Below, piece after piece: positions 27,871-37,804 of a DNA stretch of 64,000 bases; position 1 is the first letter of the stretch, and the number at the start of each line of letters is the position of its first letter. The notes below the pieces were generated by a model that worked only from the letters and a program-made list of their open reading frames with translations, did not search any database and was not told where the DNA came from. This DNA comes from Colwellia sp. (GTDB lineage: Bacteria; Pseudomonadota; Gammaproteobacteria; Enterobacterales; Alteromonadaceae): positions 260,054-324,053 of the forward strand of contig JAHDIK010000002.1 of assembly GCA_020630795.1 (NCBI GenBank), written 5' to 3'. Position numbers and translations under genes: made by a program.

Positions 27871-28482
27871 TTATTTAGAAGGTTCGTTAGTGTTGGGCGT
27901 AGTGGTAAGTAATTTAACAATTGAACACAGCCCAACCAGTGCTCCACCAATCATTCCCCATAAATGCGCATCAACTGCTACTGTTGCAGAAATGAGTTCA
28001 GCCACGTCTTCACTTGCACCAACAACTTGCTCATGAGTAACTTTACCGATAACACCTAGTAGTAGTAGGTAACCAGTTTTATCGTTGCGTTGAATATCTT
28101 TGATTGCACCCCATATGAAAAATCCATGAAGAACGCCAGATAAACCAACGTATTTCATAATTTCAGGGGAGTAATAGTAAATACCAAATGTGGCGAATAT
28201 CGCTGAAACGGTAAATACTAAAGTGTAGTTCTTTAGGGTATAAAACTTCCCATGTAATGCCCAAAGAAGAAAAACGGCACTGATGTTGAGCAATAAATGA
28301 TTAACGTTAGTATGCAAGAAGTGACTTGTTGCACCTCGCCAGTATTCACCGTTTGAGAACAATTCGCGATGAAAGTGAAATGAGTTGGATTCAAAAAAAT
28401 AGGCAGCTAAACAAATAACTATAACAATAAAGGGAAGTAAAGCTTGGTGATATTGTATGGGAAGAGCGTTAACGCGAAACAT
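27871..28482 (-). CDS. rrtA: rhombosortase (rhomboid-family intramembrane serine protease)
   Basis: A 203-residue membrane protein with about six hydrophobic segments. The catalytic serine is in VGLSGVLHG (Ser115) and the catalytic histidine in VDAHLWGMIGG (His173), matching the rhomboid GxSG...H dyad. The early HFLHTNVNHLLLN (about 54-66) is the conserved rhomboid HxxxN region. The small size and the spacing fit rhombosortase, the protease that processes proteins with a C-terminal GlyGly-CTERM anchor. None of the proteins encoded in this window shows a GlyGly-CTERM tail, so its targets are elsewhere. Confidence 0.85.
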   Translation of the reverse strand: MFRVNALPIQYHQALLPFIVIVICLAAYFFESNSFHFHRELFSNGEYWRGATSHFLHTNVNHLLLNISAVFLLWALHGKFYTLKNYTLVFTVSAIFATFGIYYYSPEIMKYVGLSGVLHGFFIWGAIKDIQRNDKTGYLLLLGVIGKVTHEQVVGASEDVAELISATVAVDAHLWGMIGGALVGLCSIVKLLTTTPNTNEPSK

Positions 28483-28685
28483 ATTTAGTCAGTCACATTG
28501 AAGTATTCATTCAGTTTTATATAAGGTTACCAGTAATAGACATACTAAAATACCCTCTGTACCACAGACCTTATTGAAATTAGCCCATTTTATCAATGTA
28601 CTTTATATTGCGGAATATAGGGTTTTACACGCCGTTTTGATATTATGCCGCTATTGTTGTATTGAAAACCTTCTGAGAACTTTTA

Positions 28686-29294
28686 ATGAGTAGAGCAAGT
28701 TGTTCCCAATGTTCACGCCCTCAAAAAACATGTATTTGTCATTTATTTTGTAATATAGAAAATACAATACATATTGTTGTTTTACAGCACCCTACGGAAG
28801 TCACTCAAACTAAGGGAACCGTGACGTTACTGTCACACTCATTAAACAATTGTTCTGTATTTGTTGGTGAAGAATTTAATGACAATGAAGCATTGAAAGA
28901 ACTTTTATGCTGTCATCAACATAAAACGTGTTTGCTGTACCCTAGTGACAATGCAAAAGTTTTGTCAGGTGAGTTGAATAACGAAATAATAACTAATAAT
29001 GCTGAATGTTCAGCTGTTTTGCCGTCGTTAATTATCTTGTTGGATGGTACATGGAAGAAGTCATATAAAATGTATATGTTAAATACGTTTTTACATACTT
29101 TGCCTCATATCACGTTGCCCGAAGGTACGCAAGGCGATTACGCCATTCGAAAAACTCAAAAGGCTAATGCATTATCATCATTAGAGGCTTGTACTTACGC
29201 CTTAATGATGTTGGAATCTAATCAAAACAAATACCAACCGTTAATAACTAATTTTAAAGCTTTTAATGATTTGCAATTAGCATTTCGTCGATAA
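28686..29294 (+). CDS. DTW-domain protein, tRNA-uridine aminocarboxypropyltransferase (TapT family)
   Basis: A 202-residue protein of the DTW family, whose studied members (TapT/TuaA) add an aminocarboxypropyl group to uridine in tRNA, using SAM. The N-terminal zinc-binding-like cluster has Cys6, Cys9, Cys16 and Cys18 (SCSQC...CICH). The DxTW motif is LLDGTWKKS (Asp about 120). The phrase VVLQHPTEVTQTKGT matches the family's HPxE region. TapT as I recall it is slightly longer, about 230 residues. It lies upstream of the gamma-glutamyltransferase gene with a 46-base gap, but no functional link is known. Confidence 0.85.
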   Translation: MSRASCSQCSRPQKTCICHLFCNIENTIHIVVLQHPTEVTQTKGTVTLLSHSLNNCSVFVGEEFNDNEALKELLCCHQHKTCLLYPSDNAKVLSGELNNEIITNNAECSAVLPSLIILLDGTWKKSYKMYMLNTFLHTLPHITLPEGTQGDYAIRKTQKANALSSLEACTYALMMLESNQNKYQPLITNFKAFNDLQLAFRR

Positions 29295-29340
29295 GCTAAT
29301 ACGGAACATTTTTATTAAAAAGCGTTTAATAAGGAATACC

Positions 29341-31104
29341 ATGAACTTTTCATTGACTCGACTTGCCTTTATCGGGGCAACGCTATTTACCGCCTCATGT
29401 GCTCAAACCGTAGCGTTAGAAAAAACTCAACGAGAAATAAGAGAACCAGAAGCCGCTACGGGTATTGAAAAGAAAGAAGGAGTACTCGCTGAAAAATTTA
29501 TGGTGGCAGCGGCAAATCCATACGCCACTCAAGCTGGATATAATGTTTTAGAAAAGGGAGGAAGTGCTGTTGATGCCGCTATTGCTGTGCAACTTGTTCT
29601 TACCCTTGTTGAACCTCAATCTTCAGGTATAGGTGGCGGTGCCTTTATTTTACATTGGGACAATGCCAACAAAAAAATGACGACATTTGATGGACGTGAA
29701 ACCGCCCCAAAAGCTGCAACATCTGAATTGTTTTTAGATGAAAATGGAAAGGCAGCACCATGGATAAAAGCGGTTGTTGGAGGGCGTTCTGTAGGTGTTC
29801 CCGGTGTGTTAGCTGGCTTACATAAAGCACACGAAAAATACGGAAAACTAGCGTGGAAAGAGCTTTTTGTTGATGCGATTGAGTTAGCACAAAACGGTTT
29901 TGTTGTTTCTCCACGACTATCAAAGCTTATAGCGTTGCAATACAACCCCGGTGTTCAACAGTTGTCAGAAATCAAAAATTATTTTCATCCAAATGGCATG
30001 CCTGTTAAGGCTGGCGATTTGTTAAAGAATCCTAAACTAGCCAAGGTATACAGTAGTTTAGCTAATGAAGGTGTTGATGTTTTTTATAATGGCTGGATCG
30101 CACAAAACATTGTTAATGCCGTTCAACAGTCAGAGATCGCTCCTGGAACGTTGACGCTGCAAGACATGAAATCGTACGTACCGAATGAGGTTGCTCCAGT
30201 ATGTGGCGAGTACAGAGTATATAACGTTTGTGGTATGGCGCCACCGAGTTCGGGAGGTGTCGCGGTAATTCAAATGCTCGGTATGCTAAACTATTTTGAT
30301 TTAGCCAAAGAACCTAACAACGCAACTGCACTTCATTTGTTTACACAAAGCTCTAGATTGGCTTTTGCAGATCGTAATAAATATATTGCTGATCCGAGTT
30401 TTACTGATGTTCCTGTAGACGGGTTAATTGACAAAACGTACTTGTCTAAAAGAGCGGCGTTAATCTCAACCGACACTGACATGGGAATAGCAAAAGCAGG
30501 AACCCCTTACGGCACATTAGCCTACGCAAATGACAATTCGATTGAACGTCCATCAACAAGTCATATATCAATTGTTGATGCAGCCGGGAACGCAGTGTCT
30601 ATGACAACAAGTGTAGAAATGGCGTTTGGCTCTGCTGTTATGGTTGATGGTTTTATACTAAATAACCAGTTAACTGACTTTTCACTATCTCCAAAGCGTG
30701 ATGGAAAGCTTGTTGCTAACCGTGTAGAACCTTTGAAACGACCTAGAAGTTCAATGGCTCCGACTATGGTATTTAACCAAAATGATAATAGTTTAGCGCT
30801 GGTTGTAGGCTCTCCAGGTGGAAGTCGTATTATTAACTATACTGCTCAAACAATTATCGGTGTGCTTGATTGGGGGTTAACACCTCAAGAAGCGATAAAC
30901 TTACCAAGAATAACTAACCGTAATCGACAAACAACCATCGAAAAAGGCACTGACATTGTGAAACTAGCACCTAAGTTTGAAGCTTTAGGGCATAAAGTTT
31001 CAATTCGTGATTTAAATAGTGGTATTCACGCTATTAAAGTTACAAAGAGTGGATTAGAAGGAGGAGCTGACCCTCGTAGAGAAGGAAAGGTGATGGGGCA
31101 ATAG
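29341..31104 (+). CDS. ggt: gamma-glutamyltransferase, lipoprotein form
   Basis: Periplasmic or membrane-attached enzyme that breaks down glutathione and other gamma-glutamyl compounds. It is made as a precursor and cuts itself into two subunits. The 587 residues begin with a signal peptide and lipobox TASCAQT (Cys20). ANPYATQAGYNVLEKGGSAV near residue 58 is typical. The self-cleavage site is before Thr406 in RPSTSHISIVD, which becomes the catalytic nucleophile. GSPGGSRI (about 497) belongs to the oxyanion region. A terminator follows. Confidence 0.95.
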   Translation: MNFSLTRLAFIGATLFTASCAQTVALEKTQREIREPEAATGIEKKEGVLAEKFMVAAANPYATQAGYNVLEKGGSAVDAAIAVQLVLTLVEPQSSGIGGGAFILHWDNANKKMTTFDGRETAPKAATSELFLDENGKAAPWIKAVVGGRSVGVPGVLAGLHKAHEKYGKLAWKELFVDAIELAQNGFVVSPRLSKLIALQYNPGVQQLSEIKNYFHPNGMPVKAGDLLKNPKLAKVYSSLANEGVDVFYNGWIAQNIVNAVQQSEIAPGTLTLQDMKSYVPNEVAPVCGEYRVYNVCGMAPPSSGGVAVIQMLGMLNYFDLAKEPNNATALHLFTQSSRLAFADRNKYIADPSFTDVPVDGLIDKTYLSKRAALISTDTDMGIAKAGTPYGTLAYANDNSIERPSTSHISIVDAAGNAVSMTTSVEMAFGSAVMVDGFILNNQLTDFSLSPKRDGKLVANRVEPLKRPRSSMAPTMVFNQNDNSLALVVGSPGGSRIINYTAQTIIGVLDWGLTPQEAINLPRITNRNRQTTIEKGTDIVKLAPKFEALGHKVSIRDLNSGIHAIKVTKSGLEGGADPRREGKVMGQ

Positions 31105-31152
31105 CCTTAATTTTATTGATTCGTAATGAAATAGATTATCGATTAGATAAAC

Positions 31153-31178
31153 AAAAGCCTCCAATTGGAGGCTTTTGC
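31153..31178. terminator. bidirectional terminator between ggt and the PEP-CTERM gene
   Basis: AAAAGCCTCC pairs perfectly with GGAGGCTTTT around AATT. T runs on both sides let it serve both converging genes. Confidence 0.88.
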
Positions 31179-31221
31179 TTTACGAAATAAGCTAGTTAGG
31201 TTTAATTCGTTTTCTTGTATT

Positions 31222-31959
31222 CTACTTTTTAAATTTACGAGAAACTAAACCCGCGAAACCTAAAGCAAAAATAGCTAGTGTTGACGGTTCTGGTACAGAA
31301 GGAGTTGGAACTATGTTGGCTTCAACACCTGAGTATTCAACTGATGATTGTGAGTAATTGTAAAATCCGTAGGCGCCATCTGTAAACTCGCTCACACCAG
31401 CATCCGTATTAGAAACACTTAATTCAACGTTACCATTTACTTTTACTTCAATTAAAGAAGCAGTGTGAACGATGTCGAAGGTATACGACGTGAAGTCTGC
31501 CCACCCAGAGGAACCTAGCGTTGAGCCTCTAGCTATTTCAGTTAATCCGTTAGTGTGTCCCCAGTAGTCAGCGGTACTACCGTTAACAATGTGGCTAAGA
31601 GCTAAACCAGCAGAGCCAGCACCTTGATTTTGCTGTTTCCAGTCAATCAACCAAAAGTCTGAAGATGTACTAGCTAGTTCTCCTGATTGGTAGCCAAGTA
31701 CAAAACCGATATAATCATCATCACTAGTTGTCTTTACTGTGATTTCCCCTGATATAGACGTGTCTCTTGCACTTGAACCATCTTTATAAAATACAGTAGG
31801 CTGTCCATTTATTGATTGAAAAACGGTGTCGTTACCAGATTGAACCTGCCAGTTCCCTTGTCCTTCTGATTGCCAAGTAGATAGATCTACAATACCAGCT
31901 GATGCAGCAGTCGATAACATGATAGATGAACTGATTACGAGTGATTTTAAAAATTTCAT
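31222..31959 (-). CDS. PEP-CTERM sorting domain protein
   Basis: A 245-residue exported protein. It has a signal peptide at the start (SIMLSTAASA), a beta-rich body (about 25-215), and a C-terminal sorting signal: the VPEPST motif, a hydrophobic stretch (LAIFALGFAGLV) and a basic end (SRKFKK). Such proteins are processed by an exosortase/EpsH system and go to the outer surface, often with exopolysaccharide. No exosortase gene lies in this window. The body (VDLSTWQSEGQGNWQVQ..., DYIGFVLGYQSG) resembles the carbohydrate-binding or LamG-like modules of such proteins, but I cannot assign a ligand. Confidence 0.9.
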   Translation of the reverse strand: MKFLKSLVISSSIMLSTAASAGIVDLSTWQSEGQGNWQVQSGNDTVFQSINGQPTVFYKDGSSARDTSISGEITVKTTSDDDYIGFVLGYQSGELASTSSDFWLIDWKQQNQGAGSAGLALSHIVNGSTADYWGHTNGLTEIARGSTLGSSGWADFTSYTFDIVHTASLIEVKVNGNVELSVSNTDAGVSEFTDGAYGFYNYSQSSVEYSGVEANIVPTPSVPEPSTLAIFALGFAGLVSRKFKK

Positions 31960-32128
31960 TTAGGCTTCCTTATTATTTGTATTTTGTATACGAAATGTTT
32001 TGCAAGGCGAGTGCCAGTATGTAAAAGTATTTTTAAATCAGTTTGTTATATGTTTTTATGACGTCAGTTTATTTTATTTCTGTAAAATAAACTGACAGGG
32101 CAGAAATGTATTTATTTTAATAGGGAGG

Positions 32129-32563
32129 TTAAAAAGGGTCTTTTAATATTTTATCGATAACCCATTTATCGTCTTGTTGAATAACTGATAAACGTTTTAC
32201 ATCTTTAATTTTGTCATCAAGGTAAGTCCCATCAAAAAATACCGTGATATTGGCTGATTCTTTGAATTGCTCACGAACTTTTACACCGCTGTCGTCAGGT
32301 GAAATCTCCACTTTGTCAAACGACATATTGAATAAGTGACGGCCTACTGCCTGTGGCGATTTGTAGCTTAAAATAATTCGAGCAAGTTTAGGGCTACATA
32401 CACTTGCTGCTTTTTTAATGTTTTTTTCATTATACAAAGCGTCAAAAAACGCGATGGTAACAAGCTCAGGGTTTTCTAGCTCACTAATAGGCTTCTCGCT
32501 TTGATCACAGCCGAGTAACATGATAAGTGCCGATAACATTATATACTTCATATATTTAATCAT
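32129..32563 (-). CDS. small lipoprotein, NTF2/DUF4878-like
   Basis: A 144-residue lipoprotein (lipobox MLLGCDQ, Cys19). The body has the shape of small NTF2-like secreted proteins: a helical first part (ELVTIAFFDALYNEKNIKKAASVC) and beta strands ending in DDKWVIDKI. No enzyme motif is visible. It lies downstream of cysK on the same strand but behind a terminator, so it is probably a separate unit. Function unknown. Confidence 0.7.
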   Translation of the reverse strand: MIKYMKYIMLSALIMLLGCDQSEKPISELENPELVTIAFFDALYNEKNIKKAASVCSPKLARIILSYKSPQAVGRHLFNMSFDKVEISPDDSGVKVREQFKESANITVFFDGTYLDDKIKDVKRLSVIQQDDKWVIDKILKDPF

Positions 32564-32633
32564 TTTTATTAGAGCTCTTTGGGAAATTTAACAGTATAAA
32601 TCGTATGGGTATTGTAGATAGTTTTAACACATT

Positions 32634-32659
32634 AAAAAAGGCGCTTATAGCGCCTTTTT
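32634..32659 (-). terminator. Rho-independent terminator after cysK
   Basis: AAAAAGGCGC pairs with GCGCCTTTTT around TTATA. Read on the minus strand it ends in six T. It lies 24 bases after the cysK stop. Confidence 0.9.
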
Positions 32660-32682
32660 GCAGTTAATTGAGTAAAAAGTAA

Positions 32683-33651
32683 TTACTGAACTAATTCTTT
32701 ATCTGAAAACGAGTCTGTGAATAGCGCGCTTGATAAGTAACGCTCAGCAGAACTTGGTAAAATAACAACAATGTTTTTACCTTCGTTTTCAGGCTTTTCA
32801 GCTAAACGATTTGCTGCTACTACTGCTGCACCAGATGAGATACCCGCTAAAATACCTTCTTCTTTCATTAAACGATGAGCCATTTCCATTGCATCTTCGT
32901 TAGAAACTTGCTCAACAGCGTCGATAATATCTAGGTCTAAGTTACCTGGAATGAAACCAGCACCAATACCTTGGATTTTATGAGGACCAGGCTTAAGTTC
33001 TTCACCAGCAAGCTTTTGAGAAATAACAGGAGAATCTGTTGGTTCAACCGCTACAGACAAAATGTTTTTACCCGCAGTGTTTTTGATGTAACGACTAACA
33101 CCTGTAATAGTACCACCTGTACCAACACCTGCTACGAAAATATCAATGTTGCCATCAGTATCTTCCCAAATTTCAGGGCCTGTTGTTTTTTCATGAATTT
33201 CAGGGTTTGCAGGGTTTTCAAATTGACCAAGCAATACTACGTTTTCAGGATCTGCATCTCTGATTTCTTTTGCTTTAGCAATTGCGCCGCCCATGCCTTT
33301 AGCACCGTCAGTTAGCTCAACTTTAGCACCTAATGCCGTTAAAAGTTTACGGCGCTCTAAGCTCATTGTGCTTGGCATCGTTAGTGTAATGCTGTAACCA
33401 CGTGCTGCAGCAACAAATGCTAATGCAATACCCGTGTTACCACTTGTTGGTTCTACAATGCTTTTACCGTCTGACAATAAACCTTTCTTTTCAGCGTCCC
33501 AAATCATGTTAGCGCCGATACGACACTTAACGCTGAAACTTGGGTTACGCGATTCTACTTTAGCAAAAACGTTGCCTTTAGTTACGCGGTTTAGCTTTAC
33601 AAGTGGTGTTCTGCCAATTGCAGTTGAATTATCTTCAAAAATTGATGTCAT
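32683..33651 (-). CDS. cysK: cysteine synthase A (O-acetylserine sulfhydrylase)
   Basis: PLP enzyme that makes cysteine from O-acetylserine and sulfide. The 322-residue length is typical of CysK. The PLP lysine is Lys42 in [11 protein letters not shown]. The substrate-binding loop is [10 protein letters not shown] (about 68-77) and the phosphate-binding glycine loop is [11 protein letters not shown] (about 175-185). The form FSVKCRIG (not YSVKDR) fits CysK and not CysM. It is a single-gene unit, with a terminator behind it. Confidence 0.95.
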   Translation of the reverse strand: MTSIFEDNSTAIGRTPLVKLNRVTKGNVFAKVESRNPSFSVKCRIGANMIWDAEKKGLLSDGKSIVEPTSGNTGIALAFVAAARGYSITLTMPSTMSLERRKLLTALGAKVELTDGAKGMGGAIAKAKEIRDADPENVVLLGQFENPANPEIHEKTTGPEIWEDTDGNIDIFVAGVGTGGTITGVSRYIKNTAGKNILSVAVEPTDSPVISQKLAGEELKPGPHKIQGIGAGFIPGNLDLDIIDAVEQVSNEDAMEMAHRLMKEEGILAGISSGAAVVAANRLAEKPENEGKNIVVILPSSAERYLSSALFTDSFSDKELVQ

Positions 33652-33852
33652 GTCGTTTCCTATGTCTTGTATGACTACGTTAATACTAACTTAATGAATA
33701 GATTGATTAAGCTTAGCTCGTAGTAAAAATTTGGTTAACTATCGAACACTCAGCATTCGAAAACAGTTACATGATTAAGGTTAGCTTTTTATTGATAAAA
33801 AAGAAGTGATATTTCGTTATAAGATATACAGGATCAATTGAAGAGGTGGCAT

Positions 33853-33896
33853 TAAAAAATGTAAAGGTATCAATTATTAAATAAATACCTTTACAT
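33853..33896 (-). terminator. stem-loop terminator of the six-gene envelope/cyclase operon
   Basis: ATGTAAAGGTAT pairs perfectly over 12 bases with ATACCTTTACAT across a 14-base loop. On the minus strand the stem is followed by a run of T. It lies 29 bases after the HD-GYP gene stop. The stem is AT-rich, so it may be moderate in strength. Confidence 0.75.
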
Positions 33897-33924
33897 GTGC
33901 AGTGTAACTTTGAAAAGACGAGTA

Positions 33925-35547
33925 TTAGTTGAGTGGCGTTAAGCCCGGAATACTTTCTATATCAAAAGCATCAAGTTGTTCTGGGTCTGCAAATTTAAGT
34001 ATATAGTCTTTGTATACACCTGAGCGGACGAAAATGCTAAAAATATCACCGTCTAGATGATTGTTTAACACAAGTCGTCCCATAATATTTAAACACTCGC
34101 TTACGGGTTTCGCTTTTTTATAAGGTCGGTCTGACGCAGAAAGCGCTTCAAAAATATCTGCAACAGCCATTAATCGCGCAGGAACCGACATTTCTTCTTT
34201 GGTTAACCCTTTTGGATAACCTTTGCCGTCCATCGTTTCATGATGACCCAGCGCGTATTCGGCAACGTTGGCTAAATGTTTAGGAAACGGTAGGGCTTCG
34301 AGAATATCGCAGGTAATGTTCATATGGTGCTGAATAACTAGGCGCTCTTCACTATTGAGTGTGCCTTTTTTAATACGTAAGTTATTCACTTCATCTGGCA
34401 GTAAAAGTGGTTGTACTTTGTCATTCAGCTTGATGGTATAACGCTTAGCAATTTCAATAATTGTTTGGTCTTGTTCTTCTGTTAGAAACTCGCCGCCGAT
34501 ATTAATTTTTTGAATAAAGGCTTTATCTAAATTTAACTGTTTATGTTCAACATCACATGTTCGTTCTAATTGCAGAAGTTCTACTTGCTTGTTTTCTTTT
34601 AGCGCTTCAATCATTTGTTCTTGATAGCGTAGGTCAATATCACGTTTAGCAATTTCAAACTTTGCGTCAATGTATTGAATACGATCGAAAATGGTATGCA
34701 GCTTGGTTGATTTATCAATAATATGATCAGGTGTCGCTATTTTCCCACAGTCGTGCAGCCAGCCTGCAATATCGAGTTGGTGACGTTCTTGTGGTGTCAT
34801 CGTAAAGTCAGCTAACGGACCTTTTGTTTCCGCGTGAACAGCGTCGGCAATAAGTAGTGTTAATTCAGGAACACGTTTACAGTGTCCACCAGTATGTGGC
34901 GACTTTTCATCAATTACCGAAGCGATAGTTTGCGCAAATGAACCAAATAATTGCTCCATATTACTGATTAAGGCTTTATTAGTGAGTGCAATCGCACCAA
35001 GCGAAGCAAACGATAAAATTTGTTCTTGAATATTTTCAGTAAACTCTATGGTATTGCCGTTTTCTTGTGCGTTGATGATTTGAATAGCACCAATAATATC
35101 GCCAATGTGATCTTTTAATGGGAACGTCAGCATCGACTGAGTTCTGTAACCCGTTTCTTTATCCATTTTACGAGCCGCACTTAAATCAAACGGTAACTCT
35201 TCGTATACATCTTTAATATTAATTACATCGCCTGTATTTACTGAGTGAGCAACCATGGCCGAACCATTGGGCTTGTCGTCAATAAATAATGGAATGTTAG
35301 GAAAAGTAATGGGGTTTTTTGAACTGCCACCTAAATGTAACTGTAACGTGCTATTAATAATCGTTCTAAACTCTAGCTCTTTAGCGTCGTTCACCATATA
35401 AATAGAGCCAGCATCGGCATTTGAAATGTCGATAGAGGCAAGCAGAATTTTTTCCATTAATATTTCAATATTCTCTTCGCTACTTAATTCAATACTAATA
35501 TTAAGAAGGTGTTGAAAAGCGTTATTGTCGATGGTTTTTTTATTCAT
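33925..35547 (-). CDS. GAF and HD-GYP domain phosphohydrolase
   Basis: Cytoplasmic protein of 540 residues. Residues about 12-190 form a GAF sensor domain. From about 215 an HD-GYP-type phosphohydrolase follows: HTGGHCKRV, WLHDCGKIATPDHI (HD at about 263-264) and the GYP signature HHETMDGKGYPKGL (GYP about 442). HD-GYP proteins usually break down cyclic di-GMP; some act on cGAMP or other nucleotides. Unusual is an insertion of about 115 mostly charged, helical residues between the HD and GYP parts (about 280-395). It is the last gene of the operon and starts three bases after the cyclase stop, which suggests that the two act on the same signalling route. The substrate is not known. Confidence 0.88.
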   Translation of the reverse strand: MNKKTIDNNAFQHLLNISIELSSEENIEILMEKILLASIDISNADAGSIYMVNDAKELEFRTIINSTLQLHLGGSSKNPITFPNIPLFIDDKPNGSAMVAHSVNTGDVINIKDVYEELPFDLSAARKMDKETGYRTQSMLTFPLKDHIGDIIGAIQIINAQENGNTIEFTENIQEQILSFASLGAIALTNKALISNMEQLFGSFAQTIASVIDEKSPHTGGHCKRVPELTLLIADAVHAETKGPLADFTMTPQERHQLDIAGWLHDCGKIATPDHIIDKSTKLHTIFDRIQYIDAKFEIAKRDIDLRYQEQMIEALKENKQVELLQLERTCDVEHKQLNLDKAFIQKINIGGEFLTEEQDQTIIEIAKRYTIKLNDKVQPLLLPDEVNNLRIKKGTLNSEERLVIQHHMNITCDILEALPFPKHLANVAEYALGHHETMDGKGYPKGLTKEEMSVPARLMAVADIFEALSASDRPYKKAKPVSECLNIMGRLVLNNHLDGDIFSIFVRSGVYKDYILKFADPEQLDAFDIESIPGLTPLN

Positions 35548-35550
35548 ATG

Positions 35551-37794
35551 TTATTTGGTTTTGTGAGTGTAAACACCATTCCAAGATGATGAAGGCGCTT
35601 TATTTTTTAAGGACTTAAGTCTATTTAAATATATATCATATATAGGAGAAGAGCCAAATTCATTTTGTTTTAATTGGCTAAATAGGCCGATAGCGTCGTC
35701 CCATTTTCCAGTTCTATATGCATTAATTGCTTTTTGGTGTGTGTTCAACGCGTTTTCTGTTGCACTGTCTATGTTTTTTGAAAAACCTAAAGGTTGATAA
35801 ACTTTTACGGCGGTGTCTTTACCTTTAACTTTTATTTTATCTACTTGGCGGTAGTAAACTTCATCGTTTAGTTGTACGAGTGTATTTTCTGAAATTAAAA
35901 TATCAACGCCGTAATATTTAGTGAGAGATTCAATGCGCGAGGCTAAATTCACTTCGTCGCCTAACACGGTATATGCTTTTCGGTAGGTAGAGCCCATATC
36001 TCCAACATTCATATCGCCTGAGCTAATACCAATACCAATTTGAATGTCTGGCCAACCTCGCTCAGCGAAAGTACCTGATAGCTGCTCGGTTGCTTTGATC
36101 ATATTCAGTGCGGTGGTTACTGCATTTTTTGCGTGTTCTTTATCGTCTAATGGTGCATTCCAAAACGCCATCACCATATCACCTACATATTTGTCGATAG
36201 TGCCTTTATGGTCGAAAATAATCGATGTGATTTCAGTTAAATAAATATGCATAAATTCACTGAGCTCTTCAGGCGTAAAGTTTTCTGAAAGCTGAGTAAA
36301 ACCGCGTATGTCGGCAAATAAAACCGACATGTTTCGTTTTTCACTTTTTAGTTGTAGGTCAGAACCCGCTTTAATGAGCTTGTCGATATAAGCTGGGGGA
36401 ACGTATTGATTGAACATGCCTTTGATATTTTTGCGTTTATAGCTTTCAATCATAAAACCAATACCAGCGTAATACAGTGTCATTAACGCAATGAGTAAAA
36501 GGTTTTGAAATAACGGTAAGCTAACTTTAGCTCCAACCCACAAGTACCAATTAATGGTGATATGAATAACAAAAAATAGCGCACTAATTAATAGAATATT
36601 ACCGGGCGATTGCTTGGTCATGGAGAACGACAAAAGCACGCCTGTTATGAGTATAAATAGCAAAGAAATGGCTAAACTTGTATCAGGCTCTACAGGGAGT
36701 ATTTCAGGGTGAATTAAACTCTCAAATACATTCGCATGAACTTCTACCCCTGGATATTGCACTCCAACTGATGTTGTTCGTAAATCAGCTAAGCCTACGG
36801 CAGACGTTCCAACAAACGCTATGGCGCCGTCTAGTTTGTTTTCAGGTAAACGGTTATTTAACACATCGGTTGCTGAAATATACTCGAAACTGCGTGCTTT
36901 ACCTCTAAACGGAATTAAAATCTGCCCGTTTTCATTCGTAGGAATTACGTGTTTACCAAAGCTGATACCTTGTAGCCAAGAGATATTCTGACTTGATTTG
37001 GTAACGGTTTGCACGGTGTCGTTAAGTGTGTAAACACGTGCCGCTTCAAGTGCTAACGACGGGTAGAGCGTATTATTGTAATTAAGCACAAGTGATGCTT
37101 TACGAATAAAACCATCGCTTTCAGGTACTGAATTGATAAAACCCGCGCCTATTGCTGATGTTTGTAGTTTTTCAATGTTTCCAAGTACTTTGGTAAACGA
37201 GGTGATTTCAGACACTTCGTTATTTGTTTTTTGCCAAATGATAGAGCTTGGTGGTAAGTGACCTGTAGTTTTGGCTTGATTGTCGAATAAAAAGCCTAGA
37301 ACAACTTCAGAGTCTGACAGCACGCGTGCAAATTGGCTGTCAGCGTCTACCGATTCGGTTAACGACGTTATTGTTGAAACAAATGAATCAGGTAGGTTTT
37401 TATTTTTACCGATTATTTCGTTTACGGGGTTTCGTTCAGGTTCAGCAAAAAAAATATCGAATGCAATAACCACTACGCCTGCTTCGTGCAGCGATTCAAC
37501 CAGTTGAGCGACTTTACTGCGGCTCCACGGGTAACGCCCTTGTTCTTGCATGCTTTTTTCGTCGATATCAATAATAACAATGTTTTCTTCAAATCTACGT
37601 TTTTCAGCGGGTAAGGTGGCGTTTAAGCGCACGTCGTAAAGCATACCTTCAATGCGTTCAAAAAATGACTGAACTTGGCTAACACTGATAAATTGAAGGC
37701 TAATAACAAAAAACGTAATACACATACCGACGAAAAATCGAGTGGTGTAAAAGCGAATTTTTAGTGCGTTCAGAAAAGACGACAACAATGACAT
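35551..37794 (-). CDS. CHASE2-domain adenylate/guanylate cyclase
   Basis: Inner-membrane class III nucleotide cyclase of 747 residues. An N-terminal membrane segment (about 17-37) leads to a periplasmic CHASE2 sensor domain (about 45-365), then about three transmembrane helices (about 367-450), then the cyclase domain (about 485-665). The catalytic parts are present: FADIRGF (metal Asp, about 493), DKYVGDMVMAFW (about 528-539) and LGDEVNLASRIE. After it comes a short TPR-like tail (AINAYRTGKWDDAIGLF). Such enzymes usually make cAMP; the specificity cannot be decided here. It sits ten bases after the MBL-fold gene and three before the HD-GYP gene. The CHASE2 domain faces the periplasm, where the FecR and Ig-like proteins of the same operon would be. 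Confidence 0.92.
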   Translation of the reverse strand: MSLLSSFLNALKIRFYTTRFFVGMCITFFVISLQFISVSQVQSFFERIEGMLYDVRLNATLPAEKRRFEENIVIIDIDEKSMQEQGRYPWSRSKVAQLVESLHEAGVVVIAFDIFFAEPERNPVNEIIGKNKNLPDSFVSTITSLTESVDADSQFARVLSDSEVVLGFLFDNQAKTTGHLPPSSIIWQKTNNEVSEITSFTKVLGNIEKLQTSAIGAGFINSVPESDGFIRKASLVLNYNNTLYPSLALEAARVYTLNDTVQTVTKSSQNISWLQGISFGKHVIPTNENGQILIPFRGKARSFEYISATDVLNNRLPENKLDGAIAFVGTSAVGLADLRTTSVGVQYPGVEVHANVFESLIHPEILPVEPDTSLAISLLFILITGVLLSFSMTKQSPGNILLISALFFVIHITINWYLWVGAKVSLPLFQNLLLIALMTLYYAGIGFMIESYKRKNIKGMFNQYVPPAYIDKLIKAGSDLQLKSEKRNMSVLFADIRGFTQLSENFTPEELSEFMHIYLTEITSIIFDHKGTIDKYVGDMVMAFWNAPLDDKEHAKNAVTTALNMIKATEQLSGTFAERGWPDIQIGIGISSGDMNVGDMGSTYRKAYTVLGDEVNLASRIESLTKYYGVDILISENTLVQLNDEVYYRQVDKIKVKGKDTAVKVYQPLGFSKNIDSATENALNTHQKAINAYRTGKWDDAIGLFSQLKQNEFGSSPIYDIYLNRLKSLKNKAPSSSWNGVYTHKTK

Positions 37795-37804
37795 AGGAGC
37801 GATA

